From: Termitidicoccus mucosus
GTDB lineage: Bacteria > Verrucomicrobiota > Verrucomicrobiia > Opitutales > Opitutaceae
Reading direction: 5' to 3'
NCBI RefSeq assembly: GCF_038725785.1
Contig: NZ_CP109796.1
Location: 1,674,001-1,738,000, forward strand
Length of the DNA: 64,000 nucleotides
Both the position numbers and the translations under genes were made by a program. Below the pieces are notes generated by a model. It did not search any database. It worked only from the letters and a program-made list of their open reading frames with translations, and was not told the DNA's origin. Below, piece by piece: positions 26,274 through 35,275 of this stretch (positions within the stretch are counted from its first letter, which is position 1; every line of letters starts with the position of its first letter).

Positions 26274-27070
26274 GTGAAAATCAAAACATCCTCGTTCAGA
26301 GTCCGCCCGTTCAAAAATCCCTCCGGCCAGATCGTCTATCAAGTCGATGGCTTCATCAACGGAAAGCGCATCCGAAAAAATTTTCCGACCAGAAAAGAGG
26401 CGCGGATCGAAAAAGACGCGCTCGAACTCAAAACCATCCAGTCCGCCGCTTCTAACTTGCGGATGGTGGGCACTCACCTCTCCGACGACGAGGTGCGGCA
26501 GGCCGAGTCCGTCTTTCTGCGCATCCGTGGAGACCGGCGCACGCTCACCCAACTGGTGGACTTCACCCTCGACAACCTCAAGGAGCCCGAAACGCACAAG
26601 CCGCTCGCCGATGCGCTCACCGAAAATGTCGCCCATCGCACCGCCGAGCACGAGCGCGGTTTGATCTCCGATGCGCAGCTCTCGACCATCAGCAAGCACA
26701 CCGAGCTGCTGAAAAAAATTTCCCCAAGGCGCTTGTGTCCGACCTGAACTCCGAACGTCTCATGGCGTATTGCGCGCGTGGCAGGGCCGCGCTCAAAACT
26801 CACAACAACCGCCGGGGTGTCGTCTCGACCTTCATGAAGTATGCACGGGACAAAGGCTGGATTGGCGAAAACCCCATCGCGAAAGTCCCGCATTACCGCA
26901 TCGCCCACAAACGCGGCACCGCGCCGACGCTCACCGCCGAAAAGGCCGCCGCGCTCATGGACTATGTGGAGAACTACCGTGGCGGCATCCTCGCGCCGTT
27001 CTTCGCGCTGGCACTCTTCGCTGGCGTGCGGCCCGACAACAAGAATGGCGAGGTGTCCAAACTGACATAA
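26274..27070 (+). pseudogene. Phage-type tyrosine integrase, frameshifted and truncated
   Basis: Frame one (26274-26747, GTG start) has the Arm-type DNA-binding domain (SGQIVYQVDGFINGKRIRKN) and the start of the core-binding domain. A one-base shift at a run of seven A (26712-26718) leads to frame two, which continues the same domain (FPKALVSDLNSERLMAYC, NNRRGVVSTFMKYARDKGW, NPIAKVP) into the catalytic domain. It breaks off just after the first catalytic box (FFALALFAGVRP, then GEVSKL). The remaining catalytic His-x-x-Arg and Tyr boxes are missing, since another gene ends 14 bases later. It cannot be active. Confidence 0.85.
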
Positions 27071-27083
27071 ACCTCGGTTGACG

Positions 27084-27941
27084 CTACGAAGACTGTCGCA
27101 CGCGCACGTCCGTAGTCAGCCGCGCCGCTGTGGGTATCACGCTGACAAAGGAGCCCTGAACCGGGTTCACGCTCTCGGCCACGACGGCGTGGGCCACGGG
27201 CACGTAGGCGTTGTCGCAGAAAATGCCATGCGTCGGATCAATCCCTTTCCAGCCGGCACCTGGCAGGAACACTTCAGCCCAGGCGTGCATGTCACCGCCT
27301 CTCGAACCATTGCCCGAAGGATCGAAAAGATAGCCGCTGACAAACCGGGCGGCGATTCCCAGCGCGCGGGCGCACTCGATGAAGAGGACCGCGAAATCCC
27401 GGCACGAACCCGAGCCCAAGTTGATCGTGGCAAGCGCGGACTGGATGCCCGCTTCATCGCGCCGCTGGTAAGCCAGATTCCGGTTGATCACCTGATTGAA
27501 GGCAAAAAGCCACCCGACTGTTTCCGCCGGGCGGTCAACAAAGCGGCTGTCGAGCCACCGGAGCAGGGCAGCCCGGGTGGCGTCGTCCGGCGGCGTGAGG
27601 TAGATCGAGAGATTGAAACGGTGCAGCGGCTCATAGGCGAAGGGGAAAGCCCTGGCGTAGTCGCGAACGAGGAAATCGAACGGCGGCGTGTCGGCGGTGG
27701 TGACCGTGCATTCAGAGCGGATTTCGAGGACCGCGGTGTTCAAAAAGAACTGCGCGCTTGCCGGCAAGTTATCGAAGTCGTCGCGCATCCAATCCACTCG
27801 CGCCTCGGGCTGAAAAAAGAAAGCGAAGCGATTCACCTGAAGCAGCGGATTCTCACGCGGCCGCAGATAGAGCAGGTGGGGGTGAATCTGCACCTCGCGG
27901 TCATATTCGTAACGGGTCAGATGGAAAATTTCGAGGCGCAT
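27084..27941 (-). CDS. Transglutaminase-like cysteine protease family protein
   Basis: A 285-residue cytoplasmic protein with an N-terminal Bact_transglu_N domain (starts MRLEIFHLTRYEYDREVQIH) and a transglutaminase core. The catalytic Cys lies in GSGSCRDFAVLFIECARALG, the His in GDMHAWAEVFLPG and the Asp in GWKGIDPTHG. Such proteins act as peptidases or amidases; the substrate is unknown. The upstream extension of the frame to 28022 overlaps the neighbouring gene and is rejected. It abuts the truncated integrase. Confidence 0.88.
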   Translation of the reverse strand: MRLEIFHLTRYEYDREVQIHPHLLYLRPRENPLLQVNRFAFFFQPEARVDWMRDDFDNLPASAQFFLNTAVLEIRSECTVTTADTPPFDFLVRDYARAFPFAYEPLHRFNLSIYLTPPDDATRAALLRWLDSRFVDRPAETVGWLFAFNQVINRNLAYQRRDEAGIQSALATINLGSGSCRDFAVLFIECARALGIAARFVSGYLFDPSGNGSRGGDMHAWAEVFLPGAGWKGIDPTHGIFCDNAYVPVAHAVVAESVNPVQGSFVSVIPTAARLTTDVRVRQSS

Positions 27942-28002
27942 GAAGGAAAATGGCAAGGAATGCACAAAACCGGCGGTGGCAACGATGGAGCGCAAGCAGG
28001 AT

Positions 28003-28554
28003 TCATCCGGTCTTTTTATCAAACAGTTCTTCCCGGATTCGTTCGCGCTCCCGGTCGATCTGCTCGCGTGTCGCGTTGAACTGGCCGAGGATAAACTCCG
28101 TCATCGCCAGCGCGACTTCGCCTTCGCCCGTAAAGACGCAATCCGCGCCCGCGATGCGCAGGGCGGCCGTGCTCGCAACGGAAAGGGTCAGACCGAAAAC
28201 GATGCCCACCGGCCAGCTCCAGTCGAACCCATGCACCACCACGGCGCCCAGCAGTGTCGCCACGGCGCTCTGCACCAGCGCGCCCGGGATCGCGACGCGT
28301 CTGACTGCCAGCAGCTCCTTGCAGTGAAACTGCAGACCCACTCCGAACATCAGCAGGATGACACCGATTTCGGAAAACCGCTCCGCCATCTCCTTGTTGG
28401 CCACGAACCCCGGTGTGCGCGGGCCGATGACGATGCCGGCCAGAAGATATCCGCCGATGGGCGAAAGGCCCAAACGCTGCTGCGTGCCGAGGCCCGGCAC
28501 AAGCGTCGCGATAAAGCCTCCGGCCAGGGTCAGAATAAGGTCCAGTTGATGCAT
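28003..28554 (-). pseudogene. KefB/YbaL-type antiporter with internal deletion
   Basis: A CPA2-family cation/proton antiporter reduced to 183 residues. Residues 1-130 are the N-terminal membrane part (LSPIGGYLLAGIVIGP, FSEIGVILLMFGVGLQF, GLTLSVASTAALR). At that point the sequence jumps to AGADCVFTGEGEVALAMTEF and a charged tail (REQIDRERERIREELF), which in full-length YbaL-type proteins are the extreme C-terminus. Roughly two thirds of the usual protein, including most helices and the TrkA-N domain, is missing, without disturbing the frame. A functional transporter is unlikely. Confidence 0.7.
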
Positions 28555-28857
28555 GATTCCGAATGAGTCAGGCGGCGATTCCGGCCCGGCCGGTTCGCAA
28601 CGGATCGCTTTCGTCAATTTGCCCGATGCCGGTTATAAAATAAGCTCGGATGCCGCCGTCCGACATGGGGTATTCACCCACCCCGACGACGATCCCTCGG
28701 CAGGACTGGCTTCGTCCGCGATTGCCGACGCGCAATTGTTCAACTTCGGGAGGCGGGGCGCGCTCCGCCACGAGAAAACAGCGGGGCCGATAGCCGACGG
28801 TAGGACTAGACCCCATGGCGATGGAAACGCGGGCGGCGTATGGTTTATCTATCCCAT

Positions 28858-29607
28858 ATGAAAATCAAAAACATGCCAGTCCTGCTATTGCTTGCCGCCA
28901 GCCCGATCATCCTGCTCGCTTCATCCGAAACCGATCGCAAGATCGAGGATGCCGCGAAGGCATCCTACAATTACCGCACGATCCTCGAGGATCACGTGAA
29001 GGTGGAAGCCCGCGACGGTGTGGTCACCCTTACCGGCACCGTGCAGGACAAGGAAGAAAAAGCCCTCGCCGAGGATACCGTGGAAAATCTCCCGGGAGTC
29101 ACCAGCGTGGACAACAAACTCGCCATCAAGTCCACCTATCCCGAGCACTCGGACGCGTGGATGGCCTTCAAAATTCGTAGCCGGCTGCTGATGAAAGCCA
29201 ACGTCAGCATCGCCACCACCAAGGTCGACGTGAAGGACGGTGTCGTCACCCTCACCGGCACGGCCGACAATCTTGCCCAGAAGGAACTCACCGGGCTTTA
29301 CGCCCGGGAGATCGACTGGGTGCAATCCGTCCAAAACGACATTGTCGCGAAACCCGACGCCACATCCGCCACGGATGCGACGCTTGGCGAAAAAATCGAC
29401 GATATCTCCATCACCGCCCAGGTGAAGCACGCGCTTTTCATTCACAAGGCGACAAGTGCGCTCAAGACCAAGATCACCGCCACCAACGGCGTGATCGCCA
29501 TCACGGGCGAAGCCAGCTCCAGCGCTGAAAAATCCCTCGTTACCAAACTCGTCCAGGACGTCCGCGGCGTGAAGTCGGTCAACAATAACATGACCGTGAA
29601 AAGCTAG
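28858..29607 (+). CDS. Periplasmic protein with three BON domains
   Basis: Exported 249-residue protein with a signal peptide (NMPVLLLLAASPIILLAS) and three BON domains (about residues 20-90, 95-165 and 180-249). Each has the motif DGVVTLTGTV or a close variant and ends with a V-x-S-V-x-N strand (GVTSVDNKLAI, WVQSVQNDIV, GVKSVNNNMTV). BON proteins such as OsmY bind or stabilise membranes under osmotic stress. The ATG at 28858 gives the cleanest signal peptide. The gap before it (28618-28857) shows no recognisable gene. Confidence 0.88.
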   Translation: MKIKNMPVLLLLAASPIILLASSETDRKIEDAAKASYNYRTILEDHVKVEARDGVVTLTGTVQDKEEKALAEDTVENLPGVTSVDNKLAIKSTYPEHSDAWMAFKIRSRLLMKANVSIATTKVDVKDGVVTLTGTADNLAQKELTGLYAREIDWVQSVQNDIVAKPDATSATDATLGEKIDDISITAQVKHALFIHKATSALKTKITATNGVIAITGEASSSAEKSLVTKLVQDVRGVKSVNNNMTVKS

Positions 29608-29719
29608 GCAGCGGTGGAATGCCGTTTTCTTCAGACCGCGCTCATCCTGCCACGAACGAACACCGGCGCCTGCCCAGGCAGGCGCCTCGTGGCGCCAAAC
29701 GCTCAAAACTACAAAAATC

Positions 29720-29926
29720 ATGAACAGAATCATATCAGTCGTGCTGCTCGCAGGCGGCATCGCTCTCATCGGCTATGGCATCAGCAGTTCCGATTCGATC
29801 GGTTCCGGCTTTTCCCGCTTTTTCACCGGGACGCTGACCGACAAAACCATATGGCTGTTTGCCGGAGGCAGCATCGCAATCATTGCAGGGCTGACCGGCT
29901 TGTTCCGCGGACCCAGAACCCTGTGA
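29720..29926 (+). CDS. Small membrane protein, DUF3185 family
   Basis: A 68-residue protein with two membrane helices ([18 protein letters not shown] and [19 protein letters not shown]) separated by [20 protein letters not shown]. This pattern matches DUF3185. The function is unknown. It lies 112 bases after the BON gene and 13 bases before the DUF1328 gene. Confidence 0.8.
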   Translation: MNRIISVVLLAGGIALIGYGISSSDSIGSGFSRFFTGTLTDKTIWLFAGGSIAIIAGLTGLFRGPRTL

Positions 29927-29939
29927 CCCGCATCCTCCC

Positions 29940-30098
29940 ATGCCAAGCTACACTCTCCTTTTTCTCGTCATTTCGCTTGTCGCGGGCGTCCTCGGCTTTG
30001 GCTTCATCTCCGGCACCGCCGCCATGATCGCCAAGGTTTTCTTCGTCGTCTTTCTCGTGCTCTTCATCATCTCGCTGGTCCGCTCAAGGCAGGCCTGA
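29940..30098 (+). CDS. Small membrane protein, DUF1328/YtjA family
   Basis: A 52-residue protein with two tightly packed membrane segments. It reads [20 protein letters not shown] and then [20 protein letters not shown], ending in a short basic tail (VRSRQA). The GFG and AKVFF patterns are typical of DUF1328. Its function is unknown; homologues are often stress-induced. It follows the DUF3185 gene closely and probably shares its transcript. Confidence 0.85.
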   Translation: MPSYTLLFLVISLVAGVLGFGFISGTAAMIAKVFFVVFLVLFIISLVRSRQA

Positions 30099-30141
30099 CC
30101 GCTCCCGGTCGCCCGCCATCCAAGTCCTCGCCCATGCTCCC

Positions 30142-30390
30142 ATGAATACTGACGTCGAAACCACTGCGCGCACGTCCATGGAACTCCTCGTCGAGCTTCA
30201 CACTCTCCTCATGGAGGTCGAGAAACTGACCAGTGGGCCCATCTCCGCGAAGGCCGGGCTTGATGCTGTTTCGTTCATACCGCGACCAGCCAGGTTGACC
30301 CGATATCGGGTAACACCCCATGGCTTCCGGAGCTTTTTCCGATATACTAAAGCCCAATGGACAAAAATCATCCCAACAAAAATAGTCTGA
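30142..30390 (+). CDS. Short hypothetical protein, possibly a truncated ElaB/DUF883 type
   Basis: An 82-residue frame. The first 33 residues (TSMELLVELHTLLMEVEKL) resemble the amphipathic start of ElaB/YqjD-type proteins, but the rest does not, and no C-terminal membrane anchor is present. Its end overlaps the next gene by 34 bases. It may be a remnant. Confidence 0.35.
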   Translation: MNTDVETTARTSMELLVELHTLLMEVEKLTSGPISAKAGLDAVSFIPRPARLTRYRVTPHGFRSFFRYTKAQWTKIIPTKIV

Positions 30391-30815
30391 CTGAAAACAA
30401 AAGCGCCACCGCCAGCATTCCGACGCCCCGCGAACGTGTGCACATGCGCACCCGCGAACTGGCCATGATTGCCGGCCTTAAGCCGTCGCATGTATCGCAA
30501 ACCGACTACGAGCAGGCAAAACGTGAAGTGACGGGCGAGTCCGATGCGGACCGGCAGGAGGCGATGCTTGACTCGATCAACGAAATAAAACCTTGGAATC
30601 CGGTGCCGGGATCGATCGGGAGCCAGACGCCCGAATCCTCCCTCGAGGATGAGGATGCCGAGGGCCGAAGCGAAAACGAACAACTGGCAGAAAAAGGCGT
30701 CGAGGCAGCCGGCGAGGACCGGATACGCCAAGCCGCCCGCGCCACCGCACAGGAAGACCGGCGAGAACAGCAAGTCCGGTCTGCGGTGAAGCCGTGTTTG
30801 GCATCCGGTTCCTGA
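30357..30815 (+). CDS. Hypothetical acidic protein
   Basis: A 152-residue soluble protein. A segment RVHMRTRELAMIAGLKPSHV with QTDYEQAKREVTGESDADRQ resembles the short helical DUF2934-like proteins found beside stress genes in environmental bacteria. The remainder is Glu/Ala/Arg-rich and likely disordered. It is followed one base later by the next gene, so the two are probably co-transcribed. Confidence 0.55.
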   Translation: MDKNHPNKNSLTENKSATASIPTPRERVHMRTRELAMIAGLKPSHVSQTDYEQAKREVTGESDADRQEAMLDSINEIKPWNPVPGSIGSQTPESSLEDEDAEGRSENEQLAEKGVEAAGEDRIRQAARATAQEDRREQQVRSAVKPCLASGS

Positions 30816-30816
30816 C

Positions 30817-31341
30817 ATGGACTCGAACGCGACACACATCACATACGGATTCGGAACCGTTATCGAGGAGGAATACGATCTGCTGAATAGTATTCGCGAA
30901 TTGCTCGCCGCAGAGAAGGGCAACTTTCCCCAGGATATTGTCCGCATCCTCGAGCGACATGGCGAGCAACTCGCAGCCATCATCGCCCGGCTGGAACAGC
31001 GTCTGTTGCCATCCGGCCACGCGGACATCCCCAGCCACGGCATGACGCTTCCGGTGCATGCCTTGGCAGACGTTCCGGATATCGCGAAACGGCCGCTCGC
31101 GAATTTATTGAGGCGGCACCGGAATCTCCGCCGGAGCATCAAAACCCTCATCGTGCAGTCCGGGCGCCGGTATGAAGATGAGGCCGGACTTTGGGAGGCG
31201 ATGCAAACACACGAGAAAATGGAATGGATGCTCGCCGCTTTGATCAACGAAGGCGCCATGCCCCGCCGAGGCTCCGCCGGCGGGACGGACAAAGCCGAGG
31301 CGGTATGGGAAAACGAAGGCGGCCAGGGCGGCCAGGCCTGA
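30817..31341 (+). CDS. Hypothetical helical protein
   Basis: A 174-residue soluble protein that I cannot place in a family. It is helix-rich (EEEYDLLNSIRELLAAEKG, IVRILERHGEQLAAIIARLE, MQTHEKMEWMLAALINEGAM). The acidic and His residues on helices recall ferritin-like folds, but no metal-site pattern is convincing. The C-terminal 25 residues are Gly-rich. Confidence 0.55.
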   Translation: MDSNATHITYGFGTVIEEEYDLLNSIRELLAAEKGNFPQDIVRILERHGEQLAAIIARLEQRLLPSGHADIPSHGMTLPVHALADVPDIAKRPLANLLRRHRNLRRSIKTLIVQSGRRYEDEAGLWEAMQTHEKMEWMLAALINEGAMPRRGSAGGTDKAEAVWENEGGQGGQA

Positions 31342-31532
31342 TGAGCCGGAGCCGCTTGTATCCATAATCCGGTTACGGCTTCCTCCGGACCGCCGGTTTC
31401 GGGCGCACTGCGAAGCCTCCGCCGCCGGTAGTATAACACCCCATTGCCCATCCCGATGTTTTCGTGCAGTCTGGGGCCGGCCGATATCCTCACCCGCCAA
31501 GCAAAGGCGGCCAACCTTAAACCCAAAAAAAT

Positions 31533-31817
31533 ATGCCATCACTCCCCCTCACCGATGCGCAACGGCGCACCTGCACCGCCATTTTTCAATATCCGTCCCC
31601 TCCCGACCTGGACTGGAGCTCGGTTTGCGCCCTGCTGGACACGCTCGGCGAGGTCACGGAGGAGCCCGACGGCAATTTGCGAGTGACGCGCAACGGACAA
31701 ACCCTGGCCCTGCATCAGCCCCGCGCGCACGATGTCGCCGGGACCAGCGAGATCATGGCCATGCGTCACTTCATTGAACAGTCGGAATCAGTCTCCTTGT
31801 CGGCGAGAAATGGATGA
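31533..31817 (+). CDS. Conserved hypothetical, HicA-like small protein
   Basis: A 94-residue protein of a widespread small family (LTDAQRRTCTAIFQYP, LDWSSVCALLDTLGEVTEEP, RVTRNGQTLALHQPRAHD, MALRHF-like MAMRHFIEQS). The layout resembles the HicA/YcfA double-stranded RNA-binding fold, but the catalytic His-Gly pattern of HicA toxins is not seen and no HicB partner is adjacent. The 191 bases before it hold nothing recognisable, nor do the 273 bases after it. Confidence 0.55.
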   Translation: MPSLPLTDAQRRTCTAIFQYPSPPDLDWSSVCALLDTLGEVTEEPDGNLRVTRNGQTLALHQPRAHDVAGTSEIMAMRHFIEQSESVSLSARNG

Positions 31818-32090
31818 AAACCATGAAAGCGGGGCGCTTCGCGGCCATGCCGGCACAGAAAGTTCAAAGCCGCCAGATCTCCTGCGGAAAACAACGGCGA
31901 TCCCGGTGTGCGGGCAGTTCCGGGCCCAGGCCATCTGACCACTGGGTTTCCGAAAACAGTTCAGCGCGATGATGAAGAACACCGCGCCGGGGCTGGCATC
32001 GCGGAAGAGGATGGGCGCGCCGCCCGGGCATCGAGCCGGGGAGGGACGGGAAATTTCCTCCCCGACCGTCAGCGGTTATAGGAGACTCAC

Positions 32091-32300
32091 TCAGGTTTCC
32101 ACGGAGAAGCCGACCTTGATGGTCACCTGCCAATATTGCACCCGCCCCTTGTCAATGTTGCCGCGCGTTTCCACCACTTGGAACCAGCAAAGATTTTTGA
32201 CGGTTTTGTTGGCGCGCCGGATGGCCTTGTTCACCGCGTCCTCGATGGACATGGGCGAGGTGCCGGTGAGTTCGATGAGCTTGTAGACGTGATCTTTCAT
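32091..32300 (-). CDS. Dodecin
   Basis: Flavin-storing dodecameric protein of 69 residues, the usual length. It starts [20 protein letters not shown] and has the conserved flavin-contact strand [10 protein letters not shown] and the ending [14 protein letters not shown] 32300 is preferred because GAGGG lies eight bases before it, one of the few good Shine-Dalgarno matches in the window; ATGs at 32306 and 32315 are possible. It follows the CsbD-like gene by 11 bases. Confidence 0.92.
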   Translation of the reverse strand: MKDHVYKLIELTGTSPMSIEDAVNKAIRRANKTVKNLCWFQVVETRGNIDKGRVQYWQVTIKVGFSVET

Positions 32301-32311
32301 GTTCATTTCCC

Positions 32312-32494
32312 TCATTCCTTGGTCGCTTTTTCAATCGCTTCGCGGGTTTCGCCGGTGCGCTTCTGCATCCGGCCGATCAGTTCATCCTGTTTGCCTTCGA
32401 CGTATTGGAGGTCGTCATCCGTAAGCTTGGCCCACTTTTGCTTCAGTTTGCCCTTGGTGATGTTCCAGCCGCCTTTGATTTCGAGTGTGTTCAT
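32312..32494 (-). CDS. CsbD-like stress protein
   Basis: A 60-residue hydrophilic helical protein of the CsbD family, general stress proteins of unknown mechanism. It has the family core [20 protein letters not shown] and [20 protein letters not shown]. It is transcribed with the dodecin gene and is divergent from the histidine kinase gene 276 bases away. Confidence 0.9.
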   Translation of the reverse strand: MNTLEIKGGWNITKGKLKQKWAKLTDDDLQYVEGKQDELIGRMQKRTGETREAIEKATKE

Positions 32495-32770
32495 GGTGTA
32501 TCTCTTGTTTTCATCCGACGCAACGTGAGGGCAGATGCGCCCCCGCCGTCGAGATGCCGACTAATACTACCGCCGGGGCCGGCCGGTTGCCATGGGGTGT
32601 AACCCTACGGGGCCGGACGCGGGCCGGGCAGGTCTTCACCCCATAAACAATCTCTCGCCAAAAGCGGCATCCCGCATTAATTAATATGCAAACGCAGACA
32701 CCGATTGCCCTCCCCGGCCTTGAGGGAAACCGCGATCCGGTGGCCAACTCCGCGCTGAAAGGACGCAGCC

Positions 32771-33886
32771 ATGAAAACCGACAAAAAAATCCAGTTTGAA
32801 AAACACTACCAGGCAGCGCTGCGATGCCATCTGCGCCAACGGGCACACGGGCGTTCGGCAGGCTCGATCGGACGCACAGCCGTTTCGCTCGGACTGGACA
32901 CGCTGGACCTGGCCCGCATGCACGACCGAGCCGTGGCGTTGCAGCCTCCGTCCAATGCGGGACATGACGGGCACCCGTCCGCGCAGGCCGGCGCAGTTTT
33001 CTTTTTTCAGGTCATGGAGCAGGTCGAGCACACGCACCAGCCCGCCCGGGCGGCCACGCTCCACGCGCAACACATCGATGCAAAGCTGCACGCACGCACC
33101 GCCGCGCTGGCGGCTGCCCGGCAACAGGTGCGGCGCGAAACCGCGCGACGAAAAAAAGGCGAGAGGCAACTCGTGCAGGGCGCCCGGCACTACAGCCAGC
33201 TCCTCGCCCAGTCGAGGCGCCTGGCGCACCAGGTCCTGTCGGCGCAGGAGGAGGAGCGAAAGGAAATCAGCCGTGAATTGCACGATGAGGTCGCCCAGAT
33301 CCTGGCCGGCATCAACGTGCAGCTCGCGGCTTTGCAGGAATCTGCCGCGATCAACAGCCGGAGTCTCCGCCAGAGAATCGCCCAAACCCAGCGACTGGTC
33401 GGGCAGTCCATCCGGATCGTCCATCGTTACGCGCGCGAACTTCGCCCCGCGATGCTCGACGACCTCGGGCTGATCCCGGCGCTGCGCTCCTATATAAAGG
33501 ACCTGCCCGGACGCAAGGGACTGCTCATTCGCTTCACGGTATTTCCCGGCGTGGAGGCCCTGAACAACACCCGGCGCACCGTGCTCTACCGGGTCGCGCA
33601 GGAAGCGCTCACGAACGTCGCCCGCCATGCGCGCGCGCGGCTCGTGACCGTGCGCGTTCTCAAAATCGCCGACTCCGTCCGCCTCGAAATCCGCGACGAC
33701 GGCAGGTCCTTTCAGGTGGATCGCGCCCTCGCCGCCAAAAACAACAAGCACCTCGGCCTGATCGGCATGAGGGAACGCGTTGAGATGGTGGGCGGCCGCT
33801 TCGTCATCAAGTCGGTGCCGGGCAAGGGAACCACCGTGCGCGCCGAGATTCCATTCCGCGGCAGACAGAGGAGGCCGGCCTTATGA
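32771..33886 (+). CDS. NarL-type sensor histidine kinase
   Basis: Cytoplasmic kinase of 371 residues with no membrane helix. The N-terminal 130 residues are unrecognised and partly Ala/Arg-rich; a coiled coil follows. The HisKA_3 dimerisation domain has the phosphorylated His in EEERKEISRELHDEVAQIL, and the ATPase domain has RVAQEALTNVARHARA, IRDDGRSF and GLIGMRERVEMVGG. The stop overlaps the response regulator start by four bases. The lack of a membrane sensor suggests an intracellular signal. Confidence 0.9.
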   Translation: MKTDKKIQFEKHYQAALRCHLRQRAHGRSAGSIGRTAVSLGLDTLDLARMHDRAVALQPPSNAGHDGHPSAQAGAVFFFQVMEQVEHTHQPARAATLHAQHIDAKLHARTAALAAARQQVRRETARRKKGERQLVQGARHYSQLLAQSRRLAHQVLSAQEEERKEISRELHDEVAQILAGINVQLAALQESAAINSRSLRQRIAQTQRLVGQSIRIVHRYARELRPAMLDDLGLIPALRSYIKDLPGRKGLLIRFTVFPGVEALNNTRRTVLYRVAQEALTNVARHARARLVTVRVLKIADSVRLEIRDDGRSFQVDRALAAKNNKHLGLIGMRERVEMVGGRFVIKSVPGKGTTVRAEIPFRGRQRRPAL

Positions 33887-34560
33887 AACGGATCACCGTC
33901 CTGTTGGCCGAAGATCATGCCATCGTTCGCGAAGGATTGCGGTCGCTGCTGGTGCTGGACCCCGACTTCGAGGTCGTTGGCGAGGCGGCGAACGGACGCC
34001 AGGCGGTGGATCTGGCCCGGAAGCTTCACCCGGCCGTTGTCGTGATGGACATCGCCATGCCCGTGCTCAACGGCTTCGAGGCGACGCGGCAGATCCTGCT
34101 CGCCGCGCCCGCCTCCAAGGTGCTGGTGCTCTCCGCGCACAGCGACGACGAGTATGTGGCGAAAATGGCCGCGGTCGGCGCGTCCGGTTATCTGGTGAAA
34201 CAAAACTCCGGGCAGGTGCTGGTCCGCGCGATCAAGGAGATCGTCGCCGGGCATCCGTATTTCAGCGCGTCGATTTTGAAGCGCCTGCGGGACGCGGCGC
34301 GGCGGGCCCGCGAAACCGGAGCGTCCCGCGCGAAGCCCAGCCGGCCTCTGACCACGCGCGAGGCGGAGGTGCTGCAACTCGTGGCCGAGGGCGCGGCCAA
34401 CAAGCAGGTCGCCGCCGAACTCGGCATCAGCATCAAGACCGTTGAAAAACACCGGCAGCAGTTGATGGACAAACTCGACATCCATGACACCGCCGGCCTC
34501 ACCCGCCACGCCATCGCCACCGGCGTCATCGAGAGCAGCATTCAGGTGACGACCGGCTGA
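33883..34560 (+). CDS. NarL/FixJ-type response regulator
   Basis: DNA-binding response regulator of 225 residues. The receiver domain (1-120) has the acidic pair in LLAEDHAIVREGL, the phosphorylated Asp in VVVMDIAMPVLNGFE and the conserved Lys in GYLVKQNS. A LuxR-type helix-turn-helix (about 150-215) reads LTTREAEVLQLVAEGAANKQ and then GISIKTVEKHRQQLMDKL. It is the partner of the kinase at 32771. Directly downstream lie an omega-subunit-like gene, a groES paralogue and an rpmI paralogue. Confidence 0.92.
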   Translation: MKRITVLLAEDHAIVREGLRSLLVLDPDFEVVGEAANGRQAVDLARKLHPAVVVMDIAMPVLNGFEATRQILLAAPASKVLVLSAHSDDEYVAKMAAVGASGYLVKQNSGQVLVRAIKEIVAGHPYFSASILKRLRDAARRARETGASRAKPSRPLTTREAEVLQLVAEGAANKQVAAELGISIKTVEKHRQQLMDKLDIHDTAGLTRHAIATGVIESSIQVTTG

Positions 34561-34667
34561 CCGCATGCCGGCCAGCCCTCGACCATAATCATTTCAAAGC
34601 GCCGGGAAGCATTTGGACGCACCCGCTCCACTCACCACCACTCAACCACCGCAATCCTTTTTATCCA

Positions 34668-34889
34668 ATGAGAGACGACTACATCAAAAACGCACTCAAG
34701 GTCATCGACGATCCCAACATTCTGATCAACGTCGTCTCGCGACGCGTCAAGCAGCTCCGGCAAGGCCATCGGCCGCTGGTGGTCTCGCTGGAGAAAATGG
34801 AGCCCGAAGACATCGCCCTGCGCGAAATCGTCGAAGGCAAAATCATCTACAGGCTCCCGACGGCCCAGGAGATGCAGGGGCGGCGGTGA
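34668..34889 (+). CDS. RNA polymerase omega-subunit-like protein
   Basis: A 73-residue protein resembling the RpoZ/omega subunit that assembles with beta-prime. The region IDDPNILINVVSRRVKQLRQ with GHRPLV is the MPR-type core (V-S-R-R-V-x-Q-L), and LEKMEPEDIALREIVEGKI is the conserved second helix. It lies 107 bases after the response regulator and 15 bases before a groES paralogue, not in the usual gmk-rpoZ context, so it is probably a second copy. A decayed relative lies at 37112-37192. Confidence 0.7.
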   Translation: MRDDYIKNALKVIDDPNILINVVSRRVKQLRQGHRPLVVSLEKMEPEDIALREIVEGKIIYRLPTAQEMQGRR

Positions 34890-34904
34890 CGGTGCTTTCA
34901 TCTT

Positions 34905-35213
34905 ATGCAACATTCAAAAATCCAACCCATCGGCGATCGCATCCTCATCCGGCGCCGTGATGAGGACAAGGAACAGTCCCGGGATGGCGTGATCATCCCC
35001 GACAGCGCGAAGGAAATATCACTGGAGGCGGAAGTGATCGCGCTGGGCAGCGGGCGGGGGAAAAAGGGCGGCGGGGTCGCGCCCTTCGAAGTTCACATCG
35101 GCGACACCGTGCTCGTCGCCCGGCACAGCGGCGAAGCGGTGCGACTCGGCAACCGGAACCACACGATTGTCCGTGAAGACGACATCCTCTGCATCCTCGG
35201 CGGCGCCGCCTGA
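34905..35213 (+). CDS. GroES-family co-chaperonin (orphan copy)
   Basis: A 102-residue Cpn10. It starts with IQPIGDRILIRRRDEDKEQS, has the mobile-loop region SRDGVIIPDSAKE, where the usual G-G-I-V/I-L-P tripeptide is replaced by DGVIIPD, and ends with VREDDILCILG. No groEL lies nearby, so it probably serves a GroEL encoded elsewhere. It follows the omega-like gene by 15 bases. Confidence 0.88.
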   Translation: MQHSKIQPIGDRILIRRRDEDKEQSRDGVIIPDSAKEISLEAEVIALGSGRGKKGGGVAPFEVHIGDTVLVARHSGEAVRLGNRNHTIVREDDILCILGGAA

Positions 35214-35275
35214 GCCGGCGTTTTTCAACGTCCGACCATCCATCCATCTCTCGTATCAATTAATCGAATACTTTT

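Noticed and set aside
28568-28816. 82-codon frame on the - strand upstream of the antiporter remnant
   Set aside because: No recognisable motif, no ribosome binding site and an atypical composition; I cannot separate it from chance.
30198-31526. 442-codon frame on the - strand opposite the small stress-type genes
   Set aside because: It is rich in Ser/Arg/Pro and has no motif; the + strand genes follow each other with operon-like spacing.
31818-32090. Short frames in the gap after the HicA-like gene
   Set aside because: Several overlapping short frames exist on both strands, none with motif or start signal; nothing was annotated.
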